This document shows positions 43,231-52,841 of a stretch of DNA of 64,000 nucleotides, one piece after another. Source of the stretch: Promethearchaeota archaeon (GTDB lineage: Archaea; Asgardarchaeota; Lokiarchaeia; Sigyniarchaeales; SOKP01); the NCBI GenBank assembly GCA_016839745.1, contig JAEOTS010000152.1, positions 1 through 64,000 of the forward strand, in the 5' to 3' direction. The number at the start of each line of letters is the position of its first letter. Position 1 is the stretch's first letter. The notes beneath the pieces were generated by a model. The model did not search any database. It had not been told where the DNA came from and saw nothing but the letters and a program-made list of their open reading frames with translations. The translations under genes and the position numbers were made by a program.

Positions 43231-44961
43231 ATGATGAAACCAGTTTTGACTCTTGAAGAAGTAAGAAATGCAATTATAGGTCAGAATTTTATGTTCCAGA
43301 CTCCTTATGGAAAGCGTTTACTTACATATGCGGATTATACTGCCTCTGGCAGATCTCTTAAATTTATAGAACAATTTCTAATTAAGATTCAACGAGAATA
43401 TGCAAACACTCATACAGAAGACAATATAACAGGTCGTCATATGACGAAAGTCTTATATCAAGCAGAGTCGGTAATAAAAAAAGCTTTTAATGCGGAAGAA
43501 AATTGTCGAATTATAGCCACGGGTACAGGAGCAACGGGAGCAATAGCCAAATTTCAGGAAATTATTGGTATACATCTACCTCCAGCGACAAAAGAACTTG
43601 TACGAATAATATTAGATAAATCGTCTAATGAAAATATTTTAGACAAAAATTTGACTATGAACCTTGAATCAGAAATAAATCGATTAAAGCCCGTTGTTTT
43701 TATAGGTCCATATGAACATCATTCCAACGATATAATGTGGCGTGAAGCTATAGCAGAAGTTGTTTCAATTCAACTTACCCCCGATGGGTATATAGACTTA
43801 GAGGATTTAGAGCGTCAAGTTTCAGACCCTATATATAAAAATAGGCTAAAAATTGGATCTTTTTCGGCAGCATCGAATGTTACCGGGCTAAAATCTCCTG
43901 TTTATGAAATTTCTCGTATATTACATAAATATGGGTGTATTGTATGTTTTGATTTTGCAGCTAGTGCTCCTTATGTAAAAATAGATATGAATCGTGATCC
44001 GGAAACATTTTTTGATGCGATCTTTATATCTCCTCATAAATTCGTAGGAGGTCCAGGGTCATCAGGAATCTTAGTGTTTAACGAACGAGTATATAATACA
44101 GCTCTATCTCCAACCTCTGCTGGAGGTGGGACTGTTGATTTTGTCAGTTCTACAACAGTGGATTATTCAGAAGATATTGAAATAAGAGAAAAAGCGGGTA
44201 CACCAGGGGTTTTGCAGACTATTAAAGCTGCATTAGCTATTGATTTAAAGGACGCGATAGGAATTGAAAATATTAAATCGAAAGAATTAGAATATACAAC
44301 AAAATCATTAGAACGATTATCTAAACATCCAAAAATCGAGGTTCTAGGACCAATTGAACCTGAGAATCGCATTTCTATTGTGTCCTTTATGATTAAACAT
44401 GGAGATAAATATTTACACCCGAAATTTATTACCAAATTGCTCAATGATTTGTTTGGAATTCAAAGTCGTGCGGGTTGCATGTGTGCAGGACCATATGGAC
44501 ATTTATTACTTAAAATTGACGAAGAACGATCTCAAAAGTTTCGATGTGTTACTCAACAAGGGAAACTCGGATTTAAACCGGGATGGTGTCGTGTTAATTT
44601 TCATTATTTGTTTACCGAAGTTGAGTTCGAGTTTATATGTGAGGCTATAGAATTTACAGCTGATTATGGATATTTATTTCTTAAAGATTACTCTTTTAAC
44701 GTTCATTCTGGAGAGTGGACGCATCTCAATTTTGAGGAAGCTTTCCAATCCAGCAGACCAGATATTAAATCAATCCTCTCGACAAATTTAAGGAATTGTT
44801 TTGATGATGAAATTATTAATCGAAATATTGAATTTACTAATTATTTGAACAAAGCTAGAAAATTAGTCCAGACTATTAAAGCGGAAAAAGAATATCAACC
44901 ATTTGATGATCCTGAAGACGAAGAACTAAGGTGGTTTAATTTTATACACTTAAACAAATAA
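43231..44961 (+). CDS. Class V aminotransferase-family PLP enzyme (cysteine-desulfurase-like)
   Basis: PLP enzyme of fold type I, class V, 576 residues against about 400 in usual cysteine desulfurases. Near the start TYADYTASGRSLKFIEQF matches the family opening, followed by NTHTEDNITGRHMT. The PLP-binding His region is GPYEHHSNDIMWRE, the Asp is in VCFDFAASAPYVKID, and the Schiff-base Lys is in ISPHKFVGGPGSSG. A later RAGCMCAGPYGH resembles the cysteine loop of desulfurases. The extra C-terminal 120 residues have no recognised domain. Cysteine desulfurase or another beta-eliminating activity is plausible; the substrate is open. Confidence 0.88.
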   Translation: MMKPVLTLEEVRNAIIGQNFMFQTPYGKRLLTYADYTASGRSLKFIEQFLIKIQREYANTHTEDNITGRHMTKVLYQAESVIKKAFNAEENCRIIATGTGATGAIAKFQEIIGIHLPPATKELVRIILDKSSNENILDKNLTMNLESEINRLKPVVFIGPYEHHSNDIMWREAIAEVVSIQLTPDGYIDLEDLERQVSDPIYKNRLKIGSFSAASNVTGLKSPVYEISRILHKYGCIVCFDFAASAPYVKIDMNRDPETFFDAIFISPHKFVGGPGSSGILVFNERVYNTALSPTSAGGGTVDFVSSTTVDYSEDIEIREKAGTPGVLQTIKAALAIDLKDAIGIENIKSKELEYTTKSLERLSKHPKIEVLGPIEPENRISIVSFMIKHGDKYLHPKFITKLLNDLFGIQSRAGCMCAGPYGHLLLKIDEERSQKFRCVTQQGKLGFKPGWCRVNFHYLFTEVEFEFICEAIEFTADYGYLFLKDYSFNVHSGEWTHLNFEEAFQSSRPDIKSILSTNLRNCFDDEIINRNIEFTNYLNKARKLVQTIKAEKEYQPFDDPEDEELRWFNFIHLNK

Positions 44962-44993
44962 AATTGAAGAAAAAGGAAATCAAAAAAAGAATT

Positions 44994-46334
44994 TTAAGAA
45001 GACACATTTAAGTTCTTAAACGCCATATATGGAAAGAGAGTGTTTTCGGTAAATTCACTCTCTTTTGAGATATATAAGCAATTTTTCATCATTTCAAGAA
45101 CATTACCACTAACATTACCGAGTTTAATTGGATTTTGGAACTCACCGTTTTTAATGTAAGATCCATTTCTAATTTCCGCTCCAAAATTACCGGAGACCTC
45201 ATCTGGATTTAACCAAGAGAATTGCTCGATGTAATACCCTTCCTTGATATTAGAAATCATCTCTTCGAAGGAAATATCTCCAGGTGCAATTTTAAAATTA
45301 CTTAACCCATTAACAACCGTGCCGTTTTCTGCCCGTCTTGCGTTTCCAGTTGATTGTTTCTCTTCCAGTATTGCATACATTTGATCGTATAATCTATTCT
45401 GAAAAACACCATTCTTTATAACTTCTGTCAACTGATGAGGATTTCCTTCTGAATCCCACGAATTTGAGTTCAGGCCTCCTTCTAACAATCCATCATCAAT
45501 AATAGTGATGTTCTCGTTTGCTATTACATCCCCGATGTTGAAACATGAAATTTTTTCAGCATGAGCTTTACCAAGTGCATGAACTCCAATGACAGGATTA
45601 ATAGCTTGTTTTAAAACGTTTGGAGAAAAAACGACAATGGCATCATCAGAAGGTTTAGGTTCTACTGCTCTAAGCGTATCCTTAGCTTTTCTAACCCAAT
45701 TAGACACTCTTTCTTCGAAATTTAGTTGCTCTTTTTCTTTATAATACCCTTCATTCCAGAATTCCGATAATTTACCATTTTCTTGAGCCTTTAAGGAAGA
45801 TTCCATAAAAAAGTAGGTCTTTCTCGCGTTTAACTTTAAATCATTGCTATTTCTCAGAAAACTTTGATTGCTGTGTATCCTAAATCGCAAGAATGTAGGT
45901 ATTACATCCTTTTGTTGATTCACTTCAGAGATTAATACTTCTGCTAAGTCCTTCTGAATCGTTAGAGGATCGCTTAATATGGTTTTATCAGCTGTATTGA
46001 TAGGGGAAATATTTACTTTTGAAGGGAAATTGTACTTAGAACTCGAATTAATTTTTGATAGCGTGACACATGTATCGATGTTTTTCTCGATTTGGTTAGA
46101 TTCAAGTGAATTCCCTTTAACTACGCCTATACCCGTTTTGTTTTCCTTTTGAGTAAGAATTCTTATAAAATATTCAAAATCACTTATCTCGCGTTCGTTC
46201 TCAGCCTTATCCTTTAAAAAAATAGTTTCAAAGATACTCTTTTCGACGAAGAATATCTCAAATTCTTGGATTTTCTTCGATTTTAAAATAGCTTCGATTT
46301 TATCTAACCTTTCGATTGGCATATCTTCATTCAC
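44994..46334 (-). CDS. tldE: TldE/PmbA-like subunit of the TldD/E protease
   Basis: Partner subunit of the TldD/TldE protease complex. It has the family fold (FSPNVLKQAINPVIGVHALG, WDSEGNPHQLTEVIKNGVFQ, NFGAEIRNGSYIKNGEFQNP) but no HExxxH metal motif, as expected for TldE. The final segment KLGNVSGNVLEMMKNC is typical. The gene starts inside the end of tldD, overlapping by four bases, so the pair is translationally coupled. In well-studied organisms the heterodimer digests short unstructured peptides and helps mature peptide-derived products. Length 446 is normal. Confidence 0.93.
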   Translation of the reverse strand: MNEDMPIERLDKIEAILKSKKIQEFEIFFVEKSIFETIFLKDKAENEREISDFEYFIRILTQKENKTGIGVVKGNSLESNQIEKNIDTCVTLSKINSSSKYNFPSKVNISPINTADKTILSDPLTIQKDLAEVLISEVNQQKDVIPTFLRFRIHSNQSFLRNSNDLKLNARKTYFFMESSLKAQENGKLSEFWNEGYYKEKEQLNFEERVSNWVRKAKDTLRAVEPKPSDDAIVVFSPNVLKQAINPVIGVHALGKAHAEKISCFNIGDVIANENITIIDDGLLEGGLNSNSWDSEGNPHQLTEVIKNGVFQNRLYDQMYAILEEKQSTGNARRAENGTVVNGLSNFKIAPGDISFEEMISNIKEGYYIEQFSWLNPDEVSGNFGAEIRNGSYIKNGEFQNPIKLGNVSGNVLEMMKNCLYISKESEFTENTLFPYMAFKNLNVSS

Positions 46335-47722
46335 CCCGGACTCACCAATACATTTTTAGCTCTAATATAACTACCTCCAGATGTAACGGGAACCATATCT
46401 TCACTACCTTTTCCACAAGTTCCTCCATCTAGTTTCAAGGCATCCTTGCTTATAGCATCGATATTTTTAAGCATCTCAAGAACACTCCCACTTAAAGCAG
46501 TTGCTTTAAGAATCTTAGTTCTTTCTCCGTTTTCAATAAGGTAACTCTTTTTTGATGTGCATTGCATGCCTCCGCCAAGTGGATCCTCCATACCAAAATT
46601 TCCACGAACTAGCATTACCCCTTCTTTAATTTCTGAAATCATTTCTTCTAGTTCATAATCTCCAGAACCAAAATATGTATTAGACATCCTAACATTGACA
46701 GGATGAGCAAAACTTTCTCGTCTGCCGTTTCCTTGCGGAATAGCATTAAATTCTGATGCTGTTCTTCTATCATATATGAAATTTAATAATATTCCATTTT
46801 CAACTAAGATGTTGTGTCCAGCCTTTATTCCTTCGTCGTCGAAAAAATAGGAACCAAATTTCTTTTCTAAAGAAGGAGTGTCATAAATTGAGCATATCTC
46901 AGACGCAACTTGTTTATTAAGGTGTTGTTTCAAATAACTGCGATCTCTAAGTATTTGATCTGCTTCCAAACCATGCCCAAAACTCTCGTGAGCAATCAAT
47001 CCTGCCATTTTAGGGTCTAAAATAATAGTATTTCTTCCTGATGGAGGTAATTCAGCTTTTATCATCTCAAGTGAATTTTTAACTACTTGATCTAAAACTC
47101 CGGATTCGATTGAATCAAAAATTTCAAATCCTATTTCTCCTGATTTAATAAAGTAATCGTAATCTACTACGGATCCTTCTTTAGCGATAGGTACAACGAA
47201 AACACGAGTCCTTGGAATTACTTGCCTTAATTTGCATCCTTCGTTATTGACAAATATTCGTTCAATTAGAAGCTCTAAATACTTCACTTGGACATTAATA
47301 ATTCTTTCGTCCGCATTTTTGACATATGTGTAGATGTCCCTTACTCTTTCAATCTTTTCATCAATAGAGACATTAACGGGATCAATCTTAGGTTTGATTT
47401 CTTTATTTAACCTCCAACTGTCGAATTCAGCAATAAGGTTTCCTTTTTTAGATGCTTTCGGTATTTTCGTTTTCACAACATTTATATCTCCATTCACTTC
47501 AATTGCTACTTCTTTCCACGAACCTAAAAAACTGCGGGCGACGATGCCTGATTTTTTAGTATTTACCGAAAAATTCTCAGCGGAAGGCGTTTTTATTATG
47601 GTTGTTGACGAAACTGAATCGTATAAGATATCAAAGTATTGATCGCTACGATTATAATGATTCGTAATTTCTTCAAATTCAGAAAAAATTTCTTCATATG
47701 ATTTATTAAACATCAATATCAC
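46331..47722 (-). CDS. tldD: TldD-like metalloprotease subunit
   Basis: Catalytic subunit with the metal motif HESFGH in MAGLIAHESFGHGLEADQIL. It is preceded by the LPPSGRNTIILDPKM strand and followed by FDDEGIKAGHNILVENG, YDRRTASEFNAIPQGNGRRE and PLGGGMQCTSKKSYLIENGE, all standard TldD features. The end SGGSYIRAKNVLVS is canonical. The start is an ATG preceded by one other in-frame Met (MILMFNKSYEEI); either could be used. First gene of the tldD-tldE operon. Confidence 0.95.
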   Translation of the reverse strand: MILMFNKSYEEIFSEFEEITNHYNRSDQYFDILYDSVSSTTIIKTPSAENFSVNTKKSGIVARSFLGSWKEVAIEVNGDINVVKTKIPKASKKGNLIAEFDSWRLNKEIKPKIDPVNVSIDEKIERVRDIYTYVKNADERIINVQVKYLELLIERIFVNNEGCKLRQVIPRTRVFVVPIAKEGSVVDYDYFIKSGEIGFEIFDSIESGVLDQVVKNSLEMIKAELPPSGRNTIILDPKMAGLIAHESFGHGLEADQILRDRSYLKQHLNKQVASEICSIYDTPSLEKKFGSYFFDDEGIKAGHNILVENGILLNFIYDRRTASEFNAIPQGNGRRESFAHPVNVRMSNTYFGSGDYELEEMISEIKEGVMLVRGNFGMEDPLGGGMQCTSKKSYLIENGERTKILKATALSGSVLEMLKNIDAISKDALKLDGGTCGKGSEDMVPVTSGGSYIRAKNVLVSPG

Positions 47723-47865
47723 AAAATTTCAAAGTTTGACCTAGAATCAAGTTGATTAAATATAATTAACGTTATGGTAAAAATAATATATCTAACAATA
47801 TATAGGTTGACTTATCATCTTCCATTACTATTTATGACCTTAAATCAATGAAAGAATTAAAAAAT

Positions 47866-48744
47866 TTATTCACCTTTATTTTTTTCTTCTAAATAAGAAA
47901 TTCTAGTTTCTAAAATACTCATTGTCTCAATAAGATTATTAATCGTATTCTGAATTTCTTTAACTCCATGCTGAAGTTCACCCAGTTTATCTAAAATAAA
48001 TGACATTACTTCTGGTCTTTTTACGGGTTCGATCAGCCAATTAATAGTATTCTGTAAAAATTTTTGATTATCTAAAGAATTAATCCCAATATTGTCATCA
48101 CTACAAAAAATGTCAATATCTCCCAGAGCAACAACTTTTCCTTGTCCAAAATTAGAATAAGCAGCTATTGTATACTGTTGTTCTTTATCTTTTGTCCATT
48201 CTTCAGATGTATTGTTGTAAATCTCTGACCAGATGTTATTTTCATTCGTTTGTAATAGTGGTTTTGCCCCCTTTTTTAAGAAGAGAGAACAGGCACCCCC
48301 GATTATTACTTCTCTTAATCCACTAACAATATCATTGGCTGGAAATTCTTGAATATGGAGAATACTAGAACAATTTTGGTTATGTGAATTTTGCTCTTTA
48401 ATTAGATTCTTCTCAAAAATGAAACCAAAATTAGTGGCTAAATCGTTCAGATTTGTTTTTTGAAGGAAATCTGCTCCATATTCACTAACCAAAATCAAGT
48501 TTCCTCCTACTCTAACATAATTAACAACATCCTTTATCTCGATGTTTGAGAAATAATCGTCGATTGGGTTACCCAATACTAAAACATCAACATCCTCAAG
48601 ATTTTTTTTTGTTAAATCTTTATTTTCGTTTTTTTTAATCTTAAGATTGAGATTTTGAAGGAGTTTTAAAAAATCAGAAAATTCGTCATCAAGTGTAAGC
48701 ATTTCGTTATGGTTTAAGTCAAATAAAATCGTTTTTCGCTGCAT
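47866..48744 (-). CDS. GIFT-domain (IFT52/GldG-like) protein with C-terminal coiled coil
   Basis: Residues about 1-235 resemble the GIFT domain shared by eukaryotic IFT52 and bacterial GldG: KTILFDLNHNEMLTLDD, LEDVDVLVLGNPIDDYFSN, VVNYVRVGGNLILVSEYGAD, and the closing SNFGQGKVVALGDIDIFCSD then FLQNTINWLIEP. The order and spacing follow IFT52, with a Gly-Gly turn and a final QxxxxWL. Residues 245-290 are a heptad-like helix (KLGELQHGVKEIQNTINNLI) likely to form a coiled coil. It may scaffold complexes. Similar domains also exist in prokaryotes, so a eukaryotic link is only suggestive. Confidence 0.6.
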   Translation of the reverse strand: MQRKTILFDLNHNEMLTLDDEFSDFLKLLQNLNLKIKKNENKDLTKKNLEDVDVLVLGNPIDDYFSNIEIKDVVNYVRVGGNLILVSEYGADFLQKTNLNDLATNFGFIFEKNLIKEQNSHNQNCSSILHIQEFPANDIVSGLREVIIGGACSLFLKKGAKPLLQTNENNIWSEIYNNTSEEWTKDKEQQYTIAAYSNFGQGKVVALGDIDIFCSDDNIGINSLDNQKFLQNTINWLIEPVKRPEVMSFILDKLGELQHGVKEIQNTINNLIETMSILETRISYLEEKNKGE

Positions 48745-48830
48745 TTTTACTATTAATGTGACAAAAATACGACTATAAAAATGATTCTATAACTTAAACT
48801 TTAACAGATAAATTTTATAAAGATTAATGA

Positions 48831-48849
48831 ATAATCCTTTTTGGATTAT
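48831..48849. repeat. Perfect hairpin upstream of purA
   Basis: ATAATCC-TTTTT-GGATTAT, with a further taataatccc 20 bases on. It lies about 85 bases before the purA start, in the divergent gap. It may be an operator for either neighbour or a small RNA hairpin. No second copy elsewhere was noticed. Confidence 0.5.
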
Positions 48850-48932
48850 GTTTTAGATAAAAAAATAATGTAATAATCCCTTATCACTAAAAAAAAACAA
48901 GTAAGATTAACGCAGTTAACGGTCTGTTAATT

Positions 48933-50243
48933 ATGAGTAAAAAATTTAACACTATTGCAGTTTGTGGACTTTCCTGGGGTGACGAAGGTAAAGGAAAAAT
49001 AACTGACTACTTAGCTCAAAAAGCCGATATTGTTGTACGATATAATGGAGGAAATAATGCGGGACATACTATTAATGCTAACGGAATAAAATATAAATTC
49101 AAACTAATTCCCTCTGGAGCGCCGTTAGAAAAAGAAGTTGTCATAGGAAACGGTTGTGTTGTTGATCCTATGGTTTTGCTGGATGAAATTGACAACTTAA
49201 ATAAATTAGGTAAAAAAGTTAATTTAAAACTAAGCTCTACGGCTCACGTAATTTTCCCCTTTCACATTGCTCTAGATGGGTTAGAGGAAAAAACAAAGGG
49301 AAAATATAGTGCGGGGACGACAAAAAGAGGAATTGGTCCAACTTATTCAGATAAAGCGGGTAGATGGGGAATTAGAGTGTTTGATTTAGTCCATCCTGAA
49401 ATCTTAAAACCAAAATTGGAAAAATTGTTCCGAATTAAAAAAGAATTGATAAAAATTTACGATCCCGATTGGGATATGAATTTCGAATCTGTATTCGAGG
49501 AATACAAAGTATTCGGCGAGAAACTAAAACCCTATGCTACAGATACAGCCTTTTATTTGAATAACGCTATTGATTCGGGAAAGAAAATAGTTTTTGAAGG
49601 TGCTCAAGGAAATTTACTGTGTATAGACCATGGAATGTATCCGTATGGAACCTCATCAAATCCTAATGCTTTAGGGATAAGTGCGGGCACTGGAATTCCT
49701 CCTAAGAAAATAGGGAAAATCGTTGGTATTATAAAAGCTTATACTTCAAGGGTAGGAGAAGGTAAGTTTCCTACAGAATTATTTAATGATATCGCCGTGC
49801 AAATTAGAGAACAAGGACACGAATACGGAACGGTTACCGGACGCCCAAGAAGAGTGGGCTGGCTGGATCTTTTTAACCTCAAATATGGCGTAATGATAAA
49901 CGGAATCGATACCATAATCATCACCCTACTAGATGCTCTTCATGGAATAACCCCACTTAAAGTGTGTACAGGATATGAATTAAATGGAAGTAAGCTTGAA
50001 AGTTGGCCTATCCAACATGAAATAATCGAAAAATGCAAACCAATCTATAGAGAATTCGACGGTTGGAAGAAATTAACTGACGAAGAGTGGTCTGAACTTG
50101 CTAAACAGGGATACAACTCTTTACCTGAAACAATGAAGATATATCTTCAAGCAATTAAAGAACAACTTCAAATTGATATTGGTATGGTTTCTATTGGACC
50201 AAACAGAAACGATACTATTGTTTTAGACAAGAATCTGTTTTAA
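48933..50243 (+). CDS. purA: Adenylosuccinate synthetase
   Basis: Makes adenylosuccinate from IMP, aspartate and GTP, the first committed AMP step. The GTP site and catalytic Asp are in GLSWGDEGKGKITDYLA, with His in NNAGHTIN. The IMP and aspartate regions are visible (AGTTKRGIGPTYSDKAGRWG; EYGTVTGRPRRVGWLD). The signature VFEGAQGNLLCIDHGMYPYG is intact. The 436-residue length is near that of bacterial enzymes. Start at ATG 48933. A strong T-tract terminator follows, so it is monocistronic. Confidence 0.98.
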   Translation: MSKKFNTIAVCGLSWGDEGKGKITDYLAQKADIVVRYNGGNNAGHTINANGIKYKFKLIPSGAPLEKEVVIGNGCVVDPMVLLDEIDNLNKLGKKVNLKLSSTAHVIFPFHIALDGLEEKTKGKYSAGTTKRGIGPTYSDKAGRWGIRVFDLVHPEILKPKLEKLFRIKKELIKIYDPDWDMNFESVFEEYKVFGEKLKPYATDTAFYLNNAIDSGKKIVFEGAQGNLLCIDHGMYPYGTSSNPNALGISAGTGIPPKKIGKIVGIIKAYTSRVGEGKFPTELFNDIAVQIREQGHEYGTVTGRPRRVGWLDLFNLKYGVMINGIDTIIITLLDALHGITPLKVCTGYELNGSKLESWPIQHEIIEKCKPIYREFDGWKKLTDEEWSELAKQGYNSLPETMKIYLQAIKEQLQIDIGMVSIGPNRNDTIVLDKNLF

Positions 50244-50247
50244 TATA

Positions 50248-50268
50248 TTTTTTTTTCTTTTTTTTTTT
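50248..50268 (+). terminator. Poly-T terminator after purA
   Basis: Two T runs of nine and eleven bases interrupted by a single C, right after the purA stop. A clear archaeal termination signal. Confidence 0.7.
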
Positions 50269-50418
50269 AACTCTAAAAATATCTCATCTATATGGTTTTT
50301 GAATAATCTATTTAAAATAAACGATCATGAAAGCCATAAGCTTTTTTATAGAAAAAACAATAAATAGAATATAAAAAAATTAAATAATTTTTACAAAGAG
50401 ATTCATTAAATTTGGAAT

Positions 50419-51072
50419 GTGAATAATTTGAAATTGCTAAAAGATAAGAAAAATGAATTAGACGAGGTTAACAAGGAGTTTTTAGCCGAAACCTTGAATG
50501 GCTCAGCATTATTACACGAAGCTCTCTCGAGTTTTATCAATGATAAATTAAAGAAAGATTCATTGGAAGGTGTAATCAAAGTAGAAAGAAAATGCGACAT
50601 ACTTAAAGAAAAATACACTCAGGTTTTATTTAAGGATAAAAGAGCGTTACCTTTTTTAGTAGAGGATCGTTACAATATCCTCATGATGATTGACTCCGTA
50701 AACGACAAGATGGAATTTTTTGCCAGATTCTTGGATGTCTATCCATTCAAACTGTATAAGGATATTAAGGAAGAATTTGGAGCGTTATGCAGTGCTTGTG
50801 GTCAGAGTATAGAACAATTAATCGATTGTGCTATTCTGATCGAAACGGATTTTGATGGAGCATACAAGAAGACTTTTGAGATAGAAGAGAGGAAAAGAGA
50901 AGCACGAACGGCAAAATTTAACCTGCTTGGTAAGTTGTACAAGATGAAAGACGATCCTACAAAAGTATATTTGACCTCTAAATTAGTGACATATATCTAT
51001 GATATAGTATCCTGGGTAGAAGAAACTTCAGATTATCTAAGAGGATTAATTATTAGATACCCCAGTAGATAG
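50419..51072 (+). CDS. PhoU-like (DUF47) protein, phosphate-transport accessory
   Basis: All-helical protein of the DUF47/TIGR00153 type. Features: LNGSALLHEALSSFINDKL, KVERKCDILKEKYTQVLF, then LVEDRYNILMMIDSVNDKME, which matches the PhoU-like helix bundle with its metal-binding Glu/Asp positions. It sits 10 bases before the PiT transporter gene, and this pair is common in archaea and bacteria, where the DUF47 protein is thought to tune the transporter. The start codon appears to be GTG at 50419; TTG 50428 is an alternative. Length 217 is usual. Confidence 0.88.
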   Translation: MNNLKLLKDKKNELDEVNKEFLAETLNGSALLHEALSSFINDKLKKDSLEGVIKVERKCDILKEKYTQVLFKDKRALPFLVEDRYNILMMIDSVNDKMEFFARFLDVYPFKLYKDIKEEFGALCSACGQSIEQLIDCAILIETDFDGAYKKTFEIEERKREARTAKFNLLGKLYKMKDDPTKVYLTSKLVTYIYDIVSWVEETSDYLRGLIIRYPSR

Positions 51073-51082
51073 AAATGGATGG

Positions 51083-52078
51083 ATGGGTAAAATGGCGTTA
51101 GAATACATAATAATCATATTTTTAATTATATCCATAATAATCAGTTTTGGAATTGGAGCTAACGATGAAACAATGGCTCCGCTTTATGGATCACGAATTC
51201 TTAATATGAAGCAAATTCTTATCTTAGCCGCGATTTTCGCTATCACTGGAGCATTATTTTTGGGAGAAGGTGTTGCTAAATCAGTAGGTGACAAGATACT
51301 ATTATTAGATTATGAAAGTTCTGGTATTAGCCAGAATGCTGTCGTTATGACTATTTTGATTTCAACTGCTATTGTGTTAATAATATCTAGCGCCTTAGGG
51401 CTTCCAATTTCGTCAACTCATGCTACAATAGGAGGGATTATAGGACTGGGGTTGTTACTTGGAGGCGGAGGTGGAGTGAATTGGAGTACAATACTAGAAA
51501 TGAGTATATGGTGGTTGGCTTCTCCCGTGATTGGTTTTATAGTAACATATGGCGTTGTTAAACTACTAAATAAACAAAAATTCAAATCCTTCAAGGGATT
51601 CAAGGATTATGAAAAATCAGAGAATACATACTCCTATATAATCTTAATTATAATATGCATTACCGCCTTCTCTAGAGCCGGAAATGACAGTTCTAACTCA
51701 GTTGGAATAGTTGTTGGAGTAGGTGGTGACATCAACATAATCTGGTTATTGATCATAACTGGTCTTGGCTTAGCAAGTGGTATAATGGTCTTGGGAAGAA
51801 TTGTTATTAAAAACTTAGGTAAAATGACAGAGCTTCGACCGAGTACAGCATTTGCGGTGCAAGTACCAACAGCAGCCGTCATGCTTATTGGGACTATTCA
51901 AAAAATTCCACTTTCTGGTTCTCACTTGCTTGTTGCATCATTTGTAGGACTTTCAAAAGCAAGTAATACACCAATGCAAAAAGGATTATGGAAAATTATC
52001 GCAGTTTGGTTATTGACTTTTCCAATTGCAGCAATTCTTTCAATCATATTATACTTTCCTATTAATCTAATACTCTAA
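51083..52078 (+). CDS. PiT-family inorganic phosphate transporter
   Basis: Ion-coupled phosphate permease, 331 residues with about ten helices. The duplicated PiT signature appears as GIGANDETMAPLYGSRIL in the first half and AFSRAGNDSSNSVGIVVG in the second. The conserved ALGLPISSTHATIGGIIG and KIPLSGSHLLVASFVGL follow each. The coupling ion (proton or sodium) is not evident. The track start MGKMALEYII is possible; ATG 51092 also fits. It follows the DUF47 gene and is co-transcribed with it. Confidence 0.95.
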   Translation: MGKMALEYIIIIFLIISIIISFGIGANDETMAPLYGSRILNMKQILILAAIFAITGALFLGEGVAKSVGDKILLLDYESSGISQNAVVMTILISTAIVLIISSALGLPISSTHATIGGIIGLGLLLGGGGGVNWSTILEMSIWWLASPVIGFIVTYGVVKLLNKQKFKSFKGFKDYEKSENTYSYIILIIICITAFSRAGNDSSNSVGIVVGVGGDINIIWLLIITGLGLASGIMVLGRIVIKNLGKMTELRPSTAFAVQVPTAAVMLIGTIQKIPLSGSHLLVASFVGLSKASNTPMQKGLWKIIAVWLLTFPIAAILSIILYFPINLIL

Positions 52079-52179
52079 TTCAAAAAAGTAAGTGAAAATC
52101 TATAAAATTTATCAGACCCCAAGACTTACAAATCTACATACCGGAACAGTATCGAAACTATGCTAGTTTTGGTCCATAT

Positions 52180-52794
52180 ATGATTCCTTTTTTTGGAAAA
52201 ATGTATTTTGGGAGAATTCAAAGTATAATTAAAACAGTTTTTCAATTAAGAAAAAATTTTCCTAAAGTTCTTGATGTAGGAGGTGGTTTGGGGTTATTTT
52301 CTTTGAATTTTAAGCTAAATTTTCCAAAAAGTGATGTGTTCATTTTAGATTATTCCCTGCCTGAAGGGATTAGAGAGATTTTAACAAGAAATCCTATTTT
52401 GAGAATAAAGGATTATATAAAAGCCGACATTCAAGAAAAAACACCCTTTGACGATAATGGTTTTGATTTGATCTTTGCTCTTGACATTTTAGAGCATGTC
52501 GAAAATCCATCAATTGCTATTGACGAGATTCTGCGAATTCTAAAAAAGAACGGTTTTATGTTTGTTTCTGTACCTACCGAGAGTATTCTGCTAAAAATTG
52601 CTCGAAATCTTATAGGAACCGTTAAAAATATACAAGTAAATCCACACTGGTTAGGAAAGATCAAATCAGAAAGAGAATTCTTTAAGATCTTACAAGAAAA
52701 AAACATAAATTTTATTTTTAAGAGAAGATTTCCATATAGAATACTTCCAAGGGTATTTTCTTACGATAATTTTTACTTTGTTCAAAAGCGTTGA
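52180..52794 (+). CDS. Class I SAM-dependent methyltransferase (probably N-terminally frameshifted)
   Basis: Rossmann-fold methyltransferase. Motif I is KVLDVGGGLGLFS, motif II is DVFILDYS, and motif IV/V is DLIFALDILEHVENPSIAID with the Methyltransf_11 pattern ILKKNGFMFVSVP. Substrate unknown; the C-terminal KSEREFFKILQEKNI is unlike well-known families. The frame is open about 80 bases upstream of the ATG and reads FIRPQDLQIYIPEQYRNYAS with no start codon. A GTG at 52092 (VKIYK) would supply it if one A were removed from the run at 52104-52107, so the annotated start is probably internal. Confidence 0.8.
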   Translation: MIPFFGKMYFGRIQSIIKTVFQLRKNFPKVLDVGGGLGLFSLNFKLNFPKSDVFILDYSLPEGIREILTRNPILRIKDYIKADIQEKTPFDDNGFDLIFALDILEHVENPSIAIDEILRILKKNGFMFVSVPTESILLKIARNLIGTVKNIQVNPHWLGKIKSEREFFKILQEKNINFIFKRRFPYRILPRVFSYDNFYFVQKR

Positions 52795-52841
52795 GTTAAA
52801 TTCCAAGCGTTTTTAATTAACATTTCATTATAAGAGGAGCA

